Shown here: in pieces, positions 1-7,897 of the stretch
How the letters are laid out: the number at the start of each line of letters is the position of its first letter
How positions within the stretch are numbered: the first letter of the stretch is position 1
Source: Rhizobiaceae bacterium
GTDB taxonomy: Bacteria > Pseudomonadota > Alphaproteobacteria > Rhizobiales > Rhizobiaceae
Direction of reading: 5' to 3'
Assembly: GCA_028279875.1 (NCBI GenBank)
Contig: JANQMU010000047.1
Coordinates: forward strand, 1-64,000
Length of the DNA: 64,000 bases
Notes under the pieces: generated by a model
What the model saw: only the letters and a program-made list of their open reading frames with translations
Told to the model about the DNA's origin: nothing
The model's database searches: none
Translations under genes and position numbers: made by a program

Positions 1-582
1 GGCCCGATCGATCCGGCGGGCGCGACCAAGGCGGCGCAATTCATCCAACTGTGCGACCAGTCGGATTTGCCGATCATCTTCCTCAACAATACGACCGGCT
101 ATATGGTTGGCACGGAATATGAACGGGCCGGCATGATCAAGCACGGTTCGAAGATGATACAGGCGGTCTCGAATGCGCGGGTGCCGCGGATCGCGCTCTA
201 TATCGGCGCCAGTTTCGGCGCCGGGAATTATGGCATGAGCGGTCTGGCCTATGAGCCTGATTTCCTGTTCGCCTGGCCCAACGCCACCACCGGTGTCATG
301 GGCGGTGAACAGGCGGCCGCGACGATGACCATGGTGGCAAGGGTCTCGGCCGAACGGAAGGGCGCCGCCGTGGACGAAAAGGCGCTGGCGCGGCAGTATG
401 AGGCGATCGCCGCCCATTTCGACCGGCAGTCGGATGCGTTTTACACATCCGGGCAATGCCTCGATCACGGTGTGATCGATCCGAGGGACACGCGCCGTGT
501 GATCGGCTTTTGCCTCGAGACCTGTCTGGAGGCCAAAAACCGGACTTTGCAGCCGAACGCCTTCGGCGTTGCCCGCATGTAG
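1..582 (+). CDS. Acyl-CoA carboxylase, carboxyltransferase (beta) subunit, 3' part
   Basis: This is the C-terminal 193 codons of a carboxyltransferase; frame 1 is open from base 1, so the gene runs in from the left. Visible family features are the NTTGYMVG oxyanion segment, the GASFGAGNYGM glycine-rich loop, GVMGGEQAA and the closing SGQCLDHGVIDPRDTR block. These are typical of the beta subunits of 3-methylcrotonyl-CoA and geranyl-CoA carboxylases, which move CO2 from carboxybiotin to the acyl-CoA. The protein ends in FGVARM. The hydratase follows 10 bases later and the biotin subunit after that, an order known from liu (leucine) and atu (acyclic terpene) operons. Which substrate is used cannot be settled from this fragment. 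Confidence 0.93.
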   Translation, partial: GPIDPAGATKAAQFIQLCDQSDLPIIFLNNTTGYMVGTEYERAGMIKHGSKMIQAVSNARVPRIALYIGASFGAGNYGMSGLAYEPDFLFAWPNATTGVMGGEQAAATMTMVARVSAERKGAAVDEKALARQYEAIAAHFDRQSDAFYTSGQCLDHGVIDPRDTRRVIGFCLETCLEAKNRTLQPNAFGVARM

Positions 583-592
583 GAGAACGCCG

Positions 593-1399
593 ATGCCCCG
601 ACTGCCGGAGACCACGGCCCTGGACCTCGAGCTTGACGGAAGCTGGCTGACCGTCTGGTTCAATGAACCCGGGAGTCGCAACCCGCTGACGGATGACAGG
701 GTCCGCGACCTGCTGACCCTGTGCGGCGCCCTGGAGAGCCGAAGGGATATTCGCGGCGTGACCTTTCGCGGGCGCGGCGGCGTCTTTTGTGCCGGTGGTG
801 ACCTGAAGACGTTCAAGAACCATTTTCAAGGCGAAGGACGGCATGACGATGTGGCGGTGCTCAGCCTTGCCGCCGCCGCGCTGTTCGATGCGGTCAATGT
901 CCTGCCGCAGATCACGGTGATGGCCGTCGAGGGGGCCGCCATGGCCGGCGGTTTCGGCCTTGTGTGCGTCGGTGACATGGTGGTGGCCGATGCGGCCGCG
1001 CGATTTGGGCTGCCGGAAACGCTGATCGGTTTGTCGCCCGCGCAGATCTGCCCCTTTGTGCTGCAACGGCTGGGGCATCGCGAGGGGCGCCGCCTGATGT
1101 TGCTGGCGCCGACCCTGACCGGCCAAGAGGCAGCGGATGTCGGCCTCGTCGACACGGTGGTTTCCGGGGCCGAGGCGATGGAGGCGGAGATTGCCGGGAT
1201 TCGCGCGCAGGTCCGGCGCTGCGCTCCGGGAGCGGTGGCAGAGACCAAGCGCCTGATCCGCACGCTGCCGACCCTGCCGCGCGACCAACAGATTCGTGAG
1301 GCGGCGGACAGCTTTGCGGCGCGCATGCTGTCCGATGAAGGGCGGGAGGGGATTGCCAGTTTCCTTGAAAAGCGCAAACCGGGCTGGCTGGAGACGTGA
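593..1399 (+). CDS. Enoyl-CoA hydratase/isomerase family protein
   Basis: A 268-residue crotonase-fold protein. The start is ATG at 593 because AGGAGA lies just upstream at 581; an in-frame TTG at 569 would overlap the preceding gene. The oxyanion-hole segment FCAGGDLKTF (about residue 65) and the AMAGGFGLVCVGDMVVADAAARFGLPE region (in two stretches, about residues 110-140) are canonical. Sitting between the two carboxylase subunits, it most likely hydrates the carboxylated enoyl-CoA: 3-methylglutaconyl-CoA in leucine degradation or isohexenylglutaconyl-CoA in the geranyl-CoA route. The following gene begins with GTG at 1396, overlapping this stop codon, so the two are translationally coupled. 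The substrate is inference. Confidence 0.9.
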   Translation: MPRLPETTALDLELDGSWLTVWFNEPGSRNPLTDDRVRDLLTLCGALESRRDIRGVTFRGRGGVFCAGGDLKTFKNHFQGEGRHDDVAVLSLAAAALFDAVNVLPQITVMAVEGAAMAGGFGLVCVGDMVVADAAARFGLPETLIGLSPAQICPFVLQRLGHREGRRLMLLAPTLTGQEAADVGLVDTVVSGAEAMEAEIAGIRAQVRRCAPGAVAETKRLIRTLPTLPRDQQIREAADSFAARMLSDEGREGIASFLEKRKPGWLET

Positions 1400-3381
1400 G
1401 CGCCGTGGCTTTCGATTCGATCCTTGTCGCCAATCGTGGCGAAATCGCCTGCCGCGTCATCCGCTCCGCGCGCGATCTCGGCTTGCGCACCATTGCAGTC
1501 TATTCCGACGCCGACCGGGACGCACCGCATGTCCGCATCGCCGACGCGGCGGTGCGCATCGGTCCGCCGCCGGTCAGCGAGAGTTATCTGCGCCCGGACG
1601 CGATCCTTGAAGCCGCCGGCAAGGCCGATGCGGGGGCGATTCATCCGGGCTACGGATTTTTGTCTGAAAACGCTGCGTTTGCGCAGGCGGTCGATGAGGC
1701 CGGACTGGTCTTTGTCGGTCCGCCGGCAAAAGCCATCCGGCAAATGGGCGACAAGGCCGAGGCCAGAAAGCTGATGGATGCGGCGGGCGTGCGTTGCGTC
1801 CCGGGATATCAAGGCGATGCGCAATCCGACGAGGCCATCGTCGATGCGGCCGATGCGATCGGGTTTCCGGTGATGATCAAAGCCGCCGCCGGCGGTGGCG
1901 GACGCGGAATGCGCCTGATTCACGAGGTTGCGGATCTTCGCGCCGCGCTGCCGCTGGTTCGCTCGGAGGCCGCGAATGCCTTTGGCGACGACCGGCTGAT
2001 CGTTGAAAAGGCGATCCTTGGAGCACGGCATGTGGAGGTCCAGATCTTTGCCGACAGCCATGGCCACTGCATCCATCTGGGCGAGCGGGACTGTTCCGCT
2101 CAGCGGCGCCACCAGAAGGTGGTGGAAGAGGCGCCCTGTCCCGTCGTGACCGCAGCGCTGCGCAAGGCGATGGGCGACACAGCGATCACGGCGGCGCGGG
2201 CCGTGGACTATTGCGGCGCCGGCACCGTCGAATTCCTGCTGGATGGAGGCGGTGACTATTATTTCCTTGAGATGAACACCCGCCTGCAGGTGGAGCATCC
2301 GGTGACGGAAATGATTACCGGTCTCGATCTGGTGGCGCTGCAGATCGCGGTGGCGCAGGGCAGGGCCCTGCCGGCTTCGCAGGACGAATTGCGTCTCGAC
2401 GGGCACGCCATCGAAGCCCGGCTTTATGCCGAGGACCCGACCAACGGTTTTCTGCCGGATACGGGCCGTATCGCCTTGTGGCATCCGGCGGCGGGAGACG
2501 GTGTCCGAATCGACGACGGGATCGCGACCGGACAGATCGTGTCGCCCCATTATGATCCGCTGCTCGCCAAGATCGTCGCCTGGGGCGAGACGCGGGAGAT
2601 CGCCCGCAACAGGTTGATCCGGGCCGTGGAGGGAACAGTGCTGCTGGGCGTGAAGACAAACGGCGCCTTTCTCATAGATCTGCTGCAGACGGATGATTTT
2701 GCCCGGGGTCTCGTGACGACAGGGTTTGTCGACGAAACCTATCGCAATGGCATGCCTGCGGACGTTCCGCCTGCCGCCGATGTCGCCCTGGCGGTCGGCC
2801 TTTGTCTCGACGCCGATCAACAGGCGTCGCTTGCCGCCGGGACCTATGTGTCACCCACGCTTCTGGGCTGGTCAAACGTTGCGCCCCTGGCGATCCCGTT
2901 GCGGCTGATGTGCGGCGGTGCCGCCTTTGACGCCACCGCCACCAGTGTCGGGCCGGTTTGGACGGTGACGGTTGGCGGTGAAGCGTTTGAGATTGAATTC
3001 GGTATTGCAGACGGCCATGCGGTGTCGGTCAACGGACAGTCGCTCAATGTCCGCAGGGCCTGGTCGGCTAATGGTGATCTTGGCCTCGCGATTGGCGGCA
3101 GGCGGTGGCATTTCCAACGGGCTGACGAGGCCTCAGGCGGCGATGCGGCCGGCAGCGGCGGGCGCGTTACGGCGCCGATGCCCGGCCTGGTGATCGACAT
3201 TCATGTTTCAACGGGGCAGACCGTGAAGAAGGGAGAGTCGCTGGCGGTTGTGGAGGCGATGAAAATGCAGCACCGGATCACCGCCCCGGCCGACGGTGTC
3301 GTCGAACATATCGGCGTCGCAAAAGGCGATCGGCTCGGCTCCGGTGACGTGATGATCGAGATCGGCGACGCGGATGTATGA
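1396..3381 (+). CDS. Acyl-CoA carboxylase alpha subunit (biotin carboxylase plus BCCP)
   Basis: A 661-residue protein. Residues 4-450 form the biotin carboxylase domain, starting with ILVANRGEIACRVIR and containing the ATP-grasp glycine loop AAGGGGRGMR and the EMNTRLQVEHPVTE block. A linker domain is followed by a C-terminal biotinyl domain with EAMKMQ, whose lysine (about K623) is the biotin site. It carboxylates its own biotin using ATP and bicarbonate and hands it to the beta subunit encoded at 1-582. The GTG start overlaps the hydratase stop, and the stop overlaps a possible ATG of the next gene at 3378, so the four genes read as one operon. Length and order fit methylcrotonyl- or geranyl-CoA carboxylase. 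Confidence 0.94.
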   Translation: MSAVAFDSILVANRGEIACRVIRSARDLGLRTIAVYSDADRDAPHVRIADAAVRIGPPPVSESYLRPDAILEAAGKADAGAIHPGYGFLSENAAFAQAVDEAGLVFVGPPAKAIRQMGDKAEARKLMDAAGVRCVPGYQGDAQSDEAIVDAADAIGFPVMIKAAAGGGGRGMRLIHEVADLRAALPLVRSEAANAFGDDRLIVEKAILGARHVEVQIFADSHGHCIHLGERDCSAQRRHQKVVEEAPCPVVTAALRKAMGDTAITAARAVDYCGAGTVEFLLDGGGDYYFLEMNTRLQVEHPVTEMITGLDLVALQIAVAQGRALPASQDELRLDGHAIEARLYAEDPTNGFLPDTGRIALWHPAAGDGVRIDDGIATGQIVSPHYDPLLAKIVAWGETREIARNRLIRAVEGTVLLGVKTNGAFLIDLLQTDDFARGLVTTGFVDETYRNGMPADVPPAADVALAVGLCLDADQQASLAAGTYVSPTLLGWSNVAPLAIPLRLMCGGAAFDATATSVGPVWTVTVGGEAFEIEFGIADGHAVSVNGQSLNVRRAWSANGDLGLAIGGRRWHFQRADEASGGDAAGSGGRVTAPMPGLVIDIHVSTGQTVKKGESLAVVEAMKMQHRITAPADGVVEHIGVAKGDRLGSGDVMIEIGDADV

Positions 3382-3416
3382 ACGTGCCGGGTTCAGAGTC
3401 GAAAGGGGAACAAGCC

Positions 3417-4205
3417 ATGGAGCAGGCCGGAGATTTTGTCGACGAGAGCGAAACGCTGTCGGCGGTGCTGGAGGAATTGGACGCCGGACACTGGGACCGG
3501 GCCACCAAATTCAAGCAATGGACGATCAATGATATCATCGTTCATCTGCATTTCTGGAACCGGGCGGCCGATCTCTCCCTGTCCGATCCCGACCGCTTCG
3601 CTGAAAAACTGGAACAGATCCCGGAAATCGGAGTCGACTCGGGACTGCGTGCTTACGAGAATGCCGACATTCGGGAGCGGGGACCGGACCTGCTTGCCGC
3701 ATGGCGTGCGCTTTACCGGGATATGGGCCGGCGCTGGGCGCTGCTCGATCCCAAAACGCGGGTGAAGTGGGCCGGACCGGACATGTCGGTGCGCACGTCG
3801 ATGACCGCCAGGCAGATGGAGACCTGGGCTCATGGCCAGGCCATCTTCGATCTGCTGGGCACACAGCGTGTGGAACATGACCGCATTCGCAATATCGTTG
3901 TGCTGGGCGTCAATGCCTTCGGCTGGTCGTTCAAGGTCCACGGCCGGGACGTTCCGGACACCATGCCGTTTGTGTCGCTGACCGCGCCGTCCGGTGCGCT
4001 GTGGACCTATGGCGAGGCCGATCAGGACAACCGGATCAGTGGCTCGGCGGTTGAATTCGCACAAGTCGTCACCCAGACGCGCAATATCGCCGACACAGCG
4101 CTTGAGGTGCATGGTCCGGTGGCCACATTGTGGATGGCGGAGGCGCAATGCTTCGCCGGGCCGCCGGAAACACCGCCGGCGCCGGGGACACGGGTTTCGG
4201 CATAG
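3417..4205 (+). CDS. DinB/maleylpyruvate-isomerase-like (TIGR03084-type) protein
   Basis: A protein of 262 residues from ATG 3417, which has AAGGGGA about eight bases upstream; an alternative ATG at 3378 overlaps the stop of the carboxylase gene and would add 13 residues. The fold appears to be the mycothiol-maleylpyruvate isomerase/DinB four-helix bundle: HLHFWNRAADL near residue 45 and METWAHGQAIFDLLG near residue 140 supply spaced histidines that bind metal in this superfamily. I assign the TIGR03084 type by resemblance. No function is established; its place as the last gene of the carboxylase operon suggests a role in the same acyl-CoA pathway. Confidence 0.72.
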   Translation: MEQAGDFVDESETLSAVLEELDAGHWDRATKFKQWTINDIIVHLHFWNRAADLSLSDPDRFAEKLEQIPEIGVDSGLRAYENADIRERGPDLLAAWRALYRDMGRRWALLDPKTRVKWAGPDMSVRTSMTARQMETWAHGQAIFDLLGTQRVEHDRIRNIVVLGVNAFGWSFKVHGRDVPDTMPFVSLTAPSGALWTYGEADQDNRISGSAVEFAQVVTQTRNIADTALEVHGPVATLWMAEAQCFAGPPETPPAPGTRVSA

Positions 4206-4238
4206 CGTCGCCGGATCGGAACCGTCGCGGGGAACATC

Positions 4239-5420
4239 GTGCAAACACACTCCAACAAGGCCCATCTGGCACAGCTTTCGGATGAGGAAATCATCCGGCG
4301 CATTGAAGGGTTGCAGCCGGACGACGCGACCCGGCTTTTGCGAAAGCTACCGGCGAAGCGCCGGGCTGCGATTCACGCCAGGATCGCAACCGACCGTCGC
4401 GCCGAGATCGTCAATCTGGCCCGTTACAGCGCGGATGTCGCCGGCGGGCTGATGAACTCCCGCTATGCCGATCTCGATCCGGCTGCGCGCTGCGGCGATG
4501 CGGTGCGTCAACTTGCGGCCGAGGAGGCGGCGGAGACGATTTATGTCGCCTATGTCGTCGATGACCGGCATCAGTTGCTCGGCACGGTCAGCCTTCGCGC
4601 CCTGCTGCGCGCGCCGAAGGAGGCACGGGTCGGCGATATCATGACGACCGATGTCGATACGGTGCGTGACGATGTGCTCGCCGAGGAAGCGGCACGCAAG
4701 CTTTCATCGAGCGGCCATCTGACTTTGCCCGTCATCGATCGCAATGGCGTGCTGCTCGGCATCATCTTCTATGACGATGCGTTCCGGCTGCTGGAAGCGG
4801 AGGCGGCGGAGGATATGGAACGGTTTACCGCCATGACGGGCGAAACGGATCGCGATTATCTGGATGTGCCGATCTGGCGGGATTTTCTGCGGCGCGCACC
4901 GTGGATTTTCGGCCTGGCGATTGTCGGGCTGATGGCCGGCTATATCGTGCATGTCTATGAGAATGCCCTGGATACGCTGGTCATCCTGGCGCTCTATATG
5001 CCGATGGTTGCCGATACGGGCGGCAATGTCGGCACCCAGACCTCCGGTCTCCTCATTCGATCGATCGCCACCGGGCATATCGCGGCGGGTGCCGGGCTGC
5101 GGGTTCTGTGGCGCGAGTTGCGGGTCTCCCTGCTGCTTGCGGCAATGCTGTTCGGCTTTGCCTGGCTCAAGGTGATGTTCATCTCCAACAGCGCCGATGT
5201 GCCGGCCGGGTTGACACTCGACATGATCGCGCTCGCCATCGGCCTGGCAATCTCCGTTCAGGTGGTCGTTTCCGCTCTGATCGGCGCGTCACTGCCCCTT
5301 CTGGCCGTGGCAACGCGGCAGGACCCGGCAATCATGGCGGGTCCTGCCCTGACGACGCTCGTCGATACGACCGGCCTGCTGATGTATTTCGTCATCACGA
5401 CCTGGGTCCTGGGCATCTGA
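4239..5420 (+). CDS. mgtE: MgtE-family magnesium transporter
   Basis: A 393-residue inner-membrane protein with the MgtE layout: a short N-terminal helical domain (1-70), two CBS domains (about 70-130 and 130-195; note VGDIMTTDVDTV) and a C-terminal membrane domain with about five helices (215-393). The pore signature GGNVGTQTSGLLIRS is present around residue 268. In this family Mg2+ passes through the membrane domain and is gated by the cytoplasmic domains. The N-terminal domain is shorter than in typical 450-residue members. The GTG start lies 33 bases after the previous gene. It converges on the MFS gene with only 20 bases between the stops. Confidence 0.88.
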   Translation: MQTHSNKAHLAQLSDEEIIRRIEGLQPDDATRLLRKLPAKRRAAIHARIATDRRAEIVNLARYSADVAGGLMNSRYADLDPAARCGDAVRQLAAEEAAETIYVAYVVDDRHQLLGTVSLRALLRAPKEARVGDIMTTDVDTVRDDVLAEEAARKLSSSGHLTLPVIDRNGVLLGIIFYDDAFRLLEAEAAEDMERFTAMTGETDRDYLDVPIWRDFLRRAPWIFGLAIVGLMAGYIVHVYENALDTLVILALYMPMVADTGGNVGTQTSGLLIRSIATGHIAAGAGLRVLWRELRVSLLLAAMLFGFAWLKVMFISNSADVPAGLTLDMIALAIGLAISVQVVVSALIGASLPLLAVATRQDPAIMAGPALTTLVDTTGLLMYFVITTWVLGI

Positions 5421-5440
5421 GGAATTGCCTTCCCGATACT

Positions 5441-6880
5441 CTATTCAACGGGTTCACCCTTCGCGCCGTCCTTGCTGGACAGGATTTGATTGGCGTGTGC
5501 CGGGATGGCGATCAGGAACAGGATGGCACAGCCCGAGACGGCTGCGGCAAAGAGCAGGGCGACGCGGAAATCGAACAGCCCGAGCTCTGCGCCGCGCAGA
5601 TAGCTGCTTGCCTGCAAGACGGAGCCGGCGACGGCGACCGCCAGGGCGATGCTGATATTCTGGGCAACTGAAACGATTGCGGAGGCCTGGCCGGTTTCCT
5701 CGTCGGATACGGCGGACAGGGCCATGGCGGTGGCGACCGTGAAGAAGGCGGAGCGACAGAGACCGGCGACAAACAGCACCGCCACCAGCAGCCAGGCCGT
5801 ACCATGGGGCGTAATGAAACCGCTGGCGCTGAGGGCGCAGATGGCGCCCGCCACCGCCAGGATCAGGCCGAATTTCAGGCCGAGAGTTCGGTAAAAGCGC
5901 TGCGCAACGAATTTGAACGCGATGGCGCCGATCGCACCGGCAAAGGTCGTCAGGCCCGATTGGACCGGGGACAGGCCATAGCCGACCTGCAGCAGGAGCG
6001 GCAGCAAAAAAGGCGTTGCCCCGACCCCCAGCCGAAAAACGAAACCGCCGCCTATGCTTCTGAAGAACAGGCCGTTCGAGAAGATCTTCGGATTGAGGAT
6101 CGGCGTCGGGTGTCCTCTGGCCCGGCGCCAGTAGACCACGCCGGCGACGCTGCCGACGACCACCGATGCAATGCCGAACGCCGGGTGCAGCGCCGGGAGG
6201 CTGATGACCGACAGGCCAAAGACAATGCCGGCAAATGCCGCCGCGGACAGAACGAATCCCACCAGATCAAGTGGTGTCTTTCTGCGGATCCCCAGACGCG
6301 GAATGAATTTGCGGGTCATCACGATGCCGAGAAGCCCGATCGGGATATTGACCAGGAAGATCCACTGCCAACTGAAATAGGTGGTGATGAACCCGCCCAC
6401 GGGCGGTCCCATCATCGGGCCCATCAGTGCCGGCACCGCAAGCCACGCCATCGCGGAGACAAGCTGGTCGCGCGGCGTGTTGCGCACCAGGAGGATGCGG
6501 GCCACCGGGGTCATCATCGAGCCGCCCATGCCCTGCAGGAACCGCGACAGCACAAAGCTGCCGAGGGAATCGGAAAAGGCGCAGGCGACCGACCCGATCA
6601 TGAAGACGAGGATCGCCAGGCTCAGCAGATTGCGCGCGCCGACGCGGTCCGAAAGCCAGCCGCTGATCGGAATGAAGACCGCCAGCGCCACCAGATAGGA
6701 GGTCAGCGCCAGTTTCAGCGAGACCGGATTGGTTCCGATGTCGATGGCGATTGTCGGCAGGGCCGTTGCGATGATAGTGGAGTCCATCATCTCCATGAAC
6801 AGGGCGGCGGCCAGAATGAGCGACGTGGTGCGGTTCAACCCCTTGGGCGCGGTGGTTTCGGATGCAATTGCATTGGCCAT
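5441..6880 (-). CDS. MFS drug exporter, DHA2 (EmrB/QacA) type
   Basis: A 479-residue, very hydrophobic protein with about 14 predicted membrane helices. Helix 1 carries MEMMDSTIIATALPTIA, the D-containing signature of DHA2 proton antiporters, and motif A appears as GWLSDRVGARN after helix 2. Members of this group export lipophilic drugs and toxic metabolites using the proton gradient. It is transcribed away from the DsbA-family gene across a 253-base divergent region. No TetR or MarR partner is adjacent and no HlyD-type adaptor is next to it, so it may work alone in the inner membrane. Substrate unknown. Confidence 0.85.
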   Translation of the reverse strand: MANAIASETTAPKGLNRTTSLILAAALFMEMMDSTIIATALPTIAIDIGTNPVSLKLALTSYLVALAVFIPISGWLSDRVGARNLLSLAILVFMIGSVACAFSDSLGSFVLSRFLQGMGGSMMTPVARILLVRNTPRDQLVSAMAWLAVPALMGPMMGPPVGGFITTYFSWQWIFLVNIPIGLLGIVMTRKFIPRLGIRRKTPLDLVGFVLSAAAFAGIVFGLSVISLPALHPAFGIASVVVGSVAGVVYWRRARGHPTPILNPKIFSNGLFFRSIGGGFVFRLGVGATPFLLPLLLQVGYGLSPVQSGLTTFAGAIGAIAFKFVAQRFYRTLGLKFGLILAVAGAICALSASGFITPHGTAWLLVAVLFVAGLCRSAFFTVATAMALSAVSDEETGQASAIVSVAQNISIALAVAVAGSVLQASSYLRGAELGLFDFRVALLFAAAVSGCAILFLIAIPAHANQILSSKDGAKGEPVE

Positions 6881-7023
6881 TCGCTATGCTTGCCCCTCCA
6901 ACGGGCTGCCCGCCGACCAGTTCTGTTTGCCGCTGGGCTGAATTGCGCCGGCAGACCGCGTGTCGATGTCGAGACGAACAATCGGGTGTCCGAATACGGG
7001 ACCGGCGAGCGGATCATCAGAGT

Positions 7024-7049
7024 GCCGGGAAAGGCACCCCTTTCCCGGC
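7024..7049. repeat. Perfect 11-bp inverted repeat in a divergent intergenic region
   Basis: GCCGGGAAAGG at 7024-7034 is followed by CACC and its exact reverse complement CCTTTCCCGGC at 7039-7049. No T-run follows on either strand, and both flanking genes (MFS to the left, DsbA-family to the right) are transcribed away from it, so it is not an obvious terminator for either. It could be an operator, a transcript hairpin in a leader or a remnant; the sequence alone does not decide. The rest of 6881-7133 shows no gene. Confidence 0.55.
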
Positions 7050-7133
7050 GACTCGTTCCGCCATATTTGAAAGTCATGCCAGAAGACCCCAAAATGGCGT
7101 GTGTGACAATGGCCGCCGGCAAAGGATTCGCGA

Positions 7134-7781
7134 ATGACCGATCAAATCACCGTCGATATCGTCTCCGATGTTGTCTGCCCGTGGTGTATCGTCGGTTACA
7201 GGCAGCTTGAACAGGCGCTCGACCGGACCGGGCTGAGTGCGTCCATTCGCTGGCATCCGTTCGAACTCAATCCGCAGATGGCCGAGGAGGGCGAGGATCT
7301 GCGCGATCACCTTGCGGCGAAATACGGAACGACGGCGGATGAGAGCAGGAAGGTGCGGGCGCATCTGACGGCTCTCGGCGAGGCCTTGGGCTTCGCCTTC
7401 GCATTCGAGGACGGAATGAGAATATGGAATACCTTCCGCGCCCATCAGCTTTTGGCGTGGGCGGCCGAGAGGGGACGCCAGCACGCGCTCAAGATGGAGT
7501 TGTTCAACGCCTATTTCACCCGCGGACAGAATGTCAGCGATCCTGAAGTTCTCGCCGACAGCGCCGAGGCTGCCGACCTCGACCGGAGCGCGGCACTCGA
7601 CGTTCTCGGCGACGGGCGATTTGTCGGACAGGTTCGCGAGGAGGAACGGTTCTGGACATCGCAGGGCATCCAGGGCGTGCCGGCGATGGTCTTCGATCGA
7701 CAACATCTGGTGACCGGCGCCCAGGGCGTCGACAATTACGTTTCGGTTCTTCGCCAACTGACCGAGGGCCGGGCGGCCTGA
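7134..7781 (+). CDS. DsbA family oxidoreductase (FrnE/HCCA-isomerase-like)
   Basis: A 215-residue protein with a thioredoxin fold and inserted helical domain. The redox motif is CPWC at residues 15-18 in DVVCPWCIVG, and the conserved cis-proline loop appears late as GVPAMVF. There is no signal peptide, so it should act in the cytoplasm, as FrnE-type DsbA relatives do, in dithiol-disulfide exchange; some members are isomerases instead. It is monocistronic: the nearest same-strand neighbours are more than 100 bases away. ATG at 7134 lies at the start of the conserved domain. Confidence 0.85.
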   Translation: MTDQITVDIVSDVVCPWCIVGYRQLEQALDRTGLSASIRWHPFELNPQMAEEGEDLRDHLAAKYGTTADESRKVRAHLTALGEALGFAFAFEDGMRIWNTFRAHQLLAWAAERGRQHALKMELFNAYFTRGQNVSDPEVLADSAEAADLDRSAALDVLGDGRFVGQVREEERFWTSQGIQGVPAMVFDRQHLVTGAQGVDNYVSVLRQLTEGRAA

Positions 7782-7897
7782 GCCGGATCGTTGACCTGCA
7801 TCTGCCAATGCGCCATCACTGATGTGCGTCTGGGCGGTCCGGTACTCGTGAGTTCTGTTTTCGCTTCCGGAGCGTGACCGACCTCAGGTGACCCGCG

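Noticed and set aside
826..2820. Long minus-strand open frame (664 codons) opposite the hydratase and biotin carboxylase genes
   Set aside because: Its product is rich in Arg, His and Gly with no domain, and it is the antisense of well-conserved genes in GC-rich DNA.
7024..7049. Reading the 11-bp hairpin as a rho-independent terminator
   Set aside because: No T-run follows on either strand and both adjacent genes point away from it.
5804..7210. Plus-strand open frame of 468 codons opposite the MFS gene
   Set aside because: Highly charged composition, no domain, and antisense to a transporter with clear DHA2 motifs.
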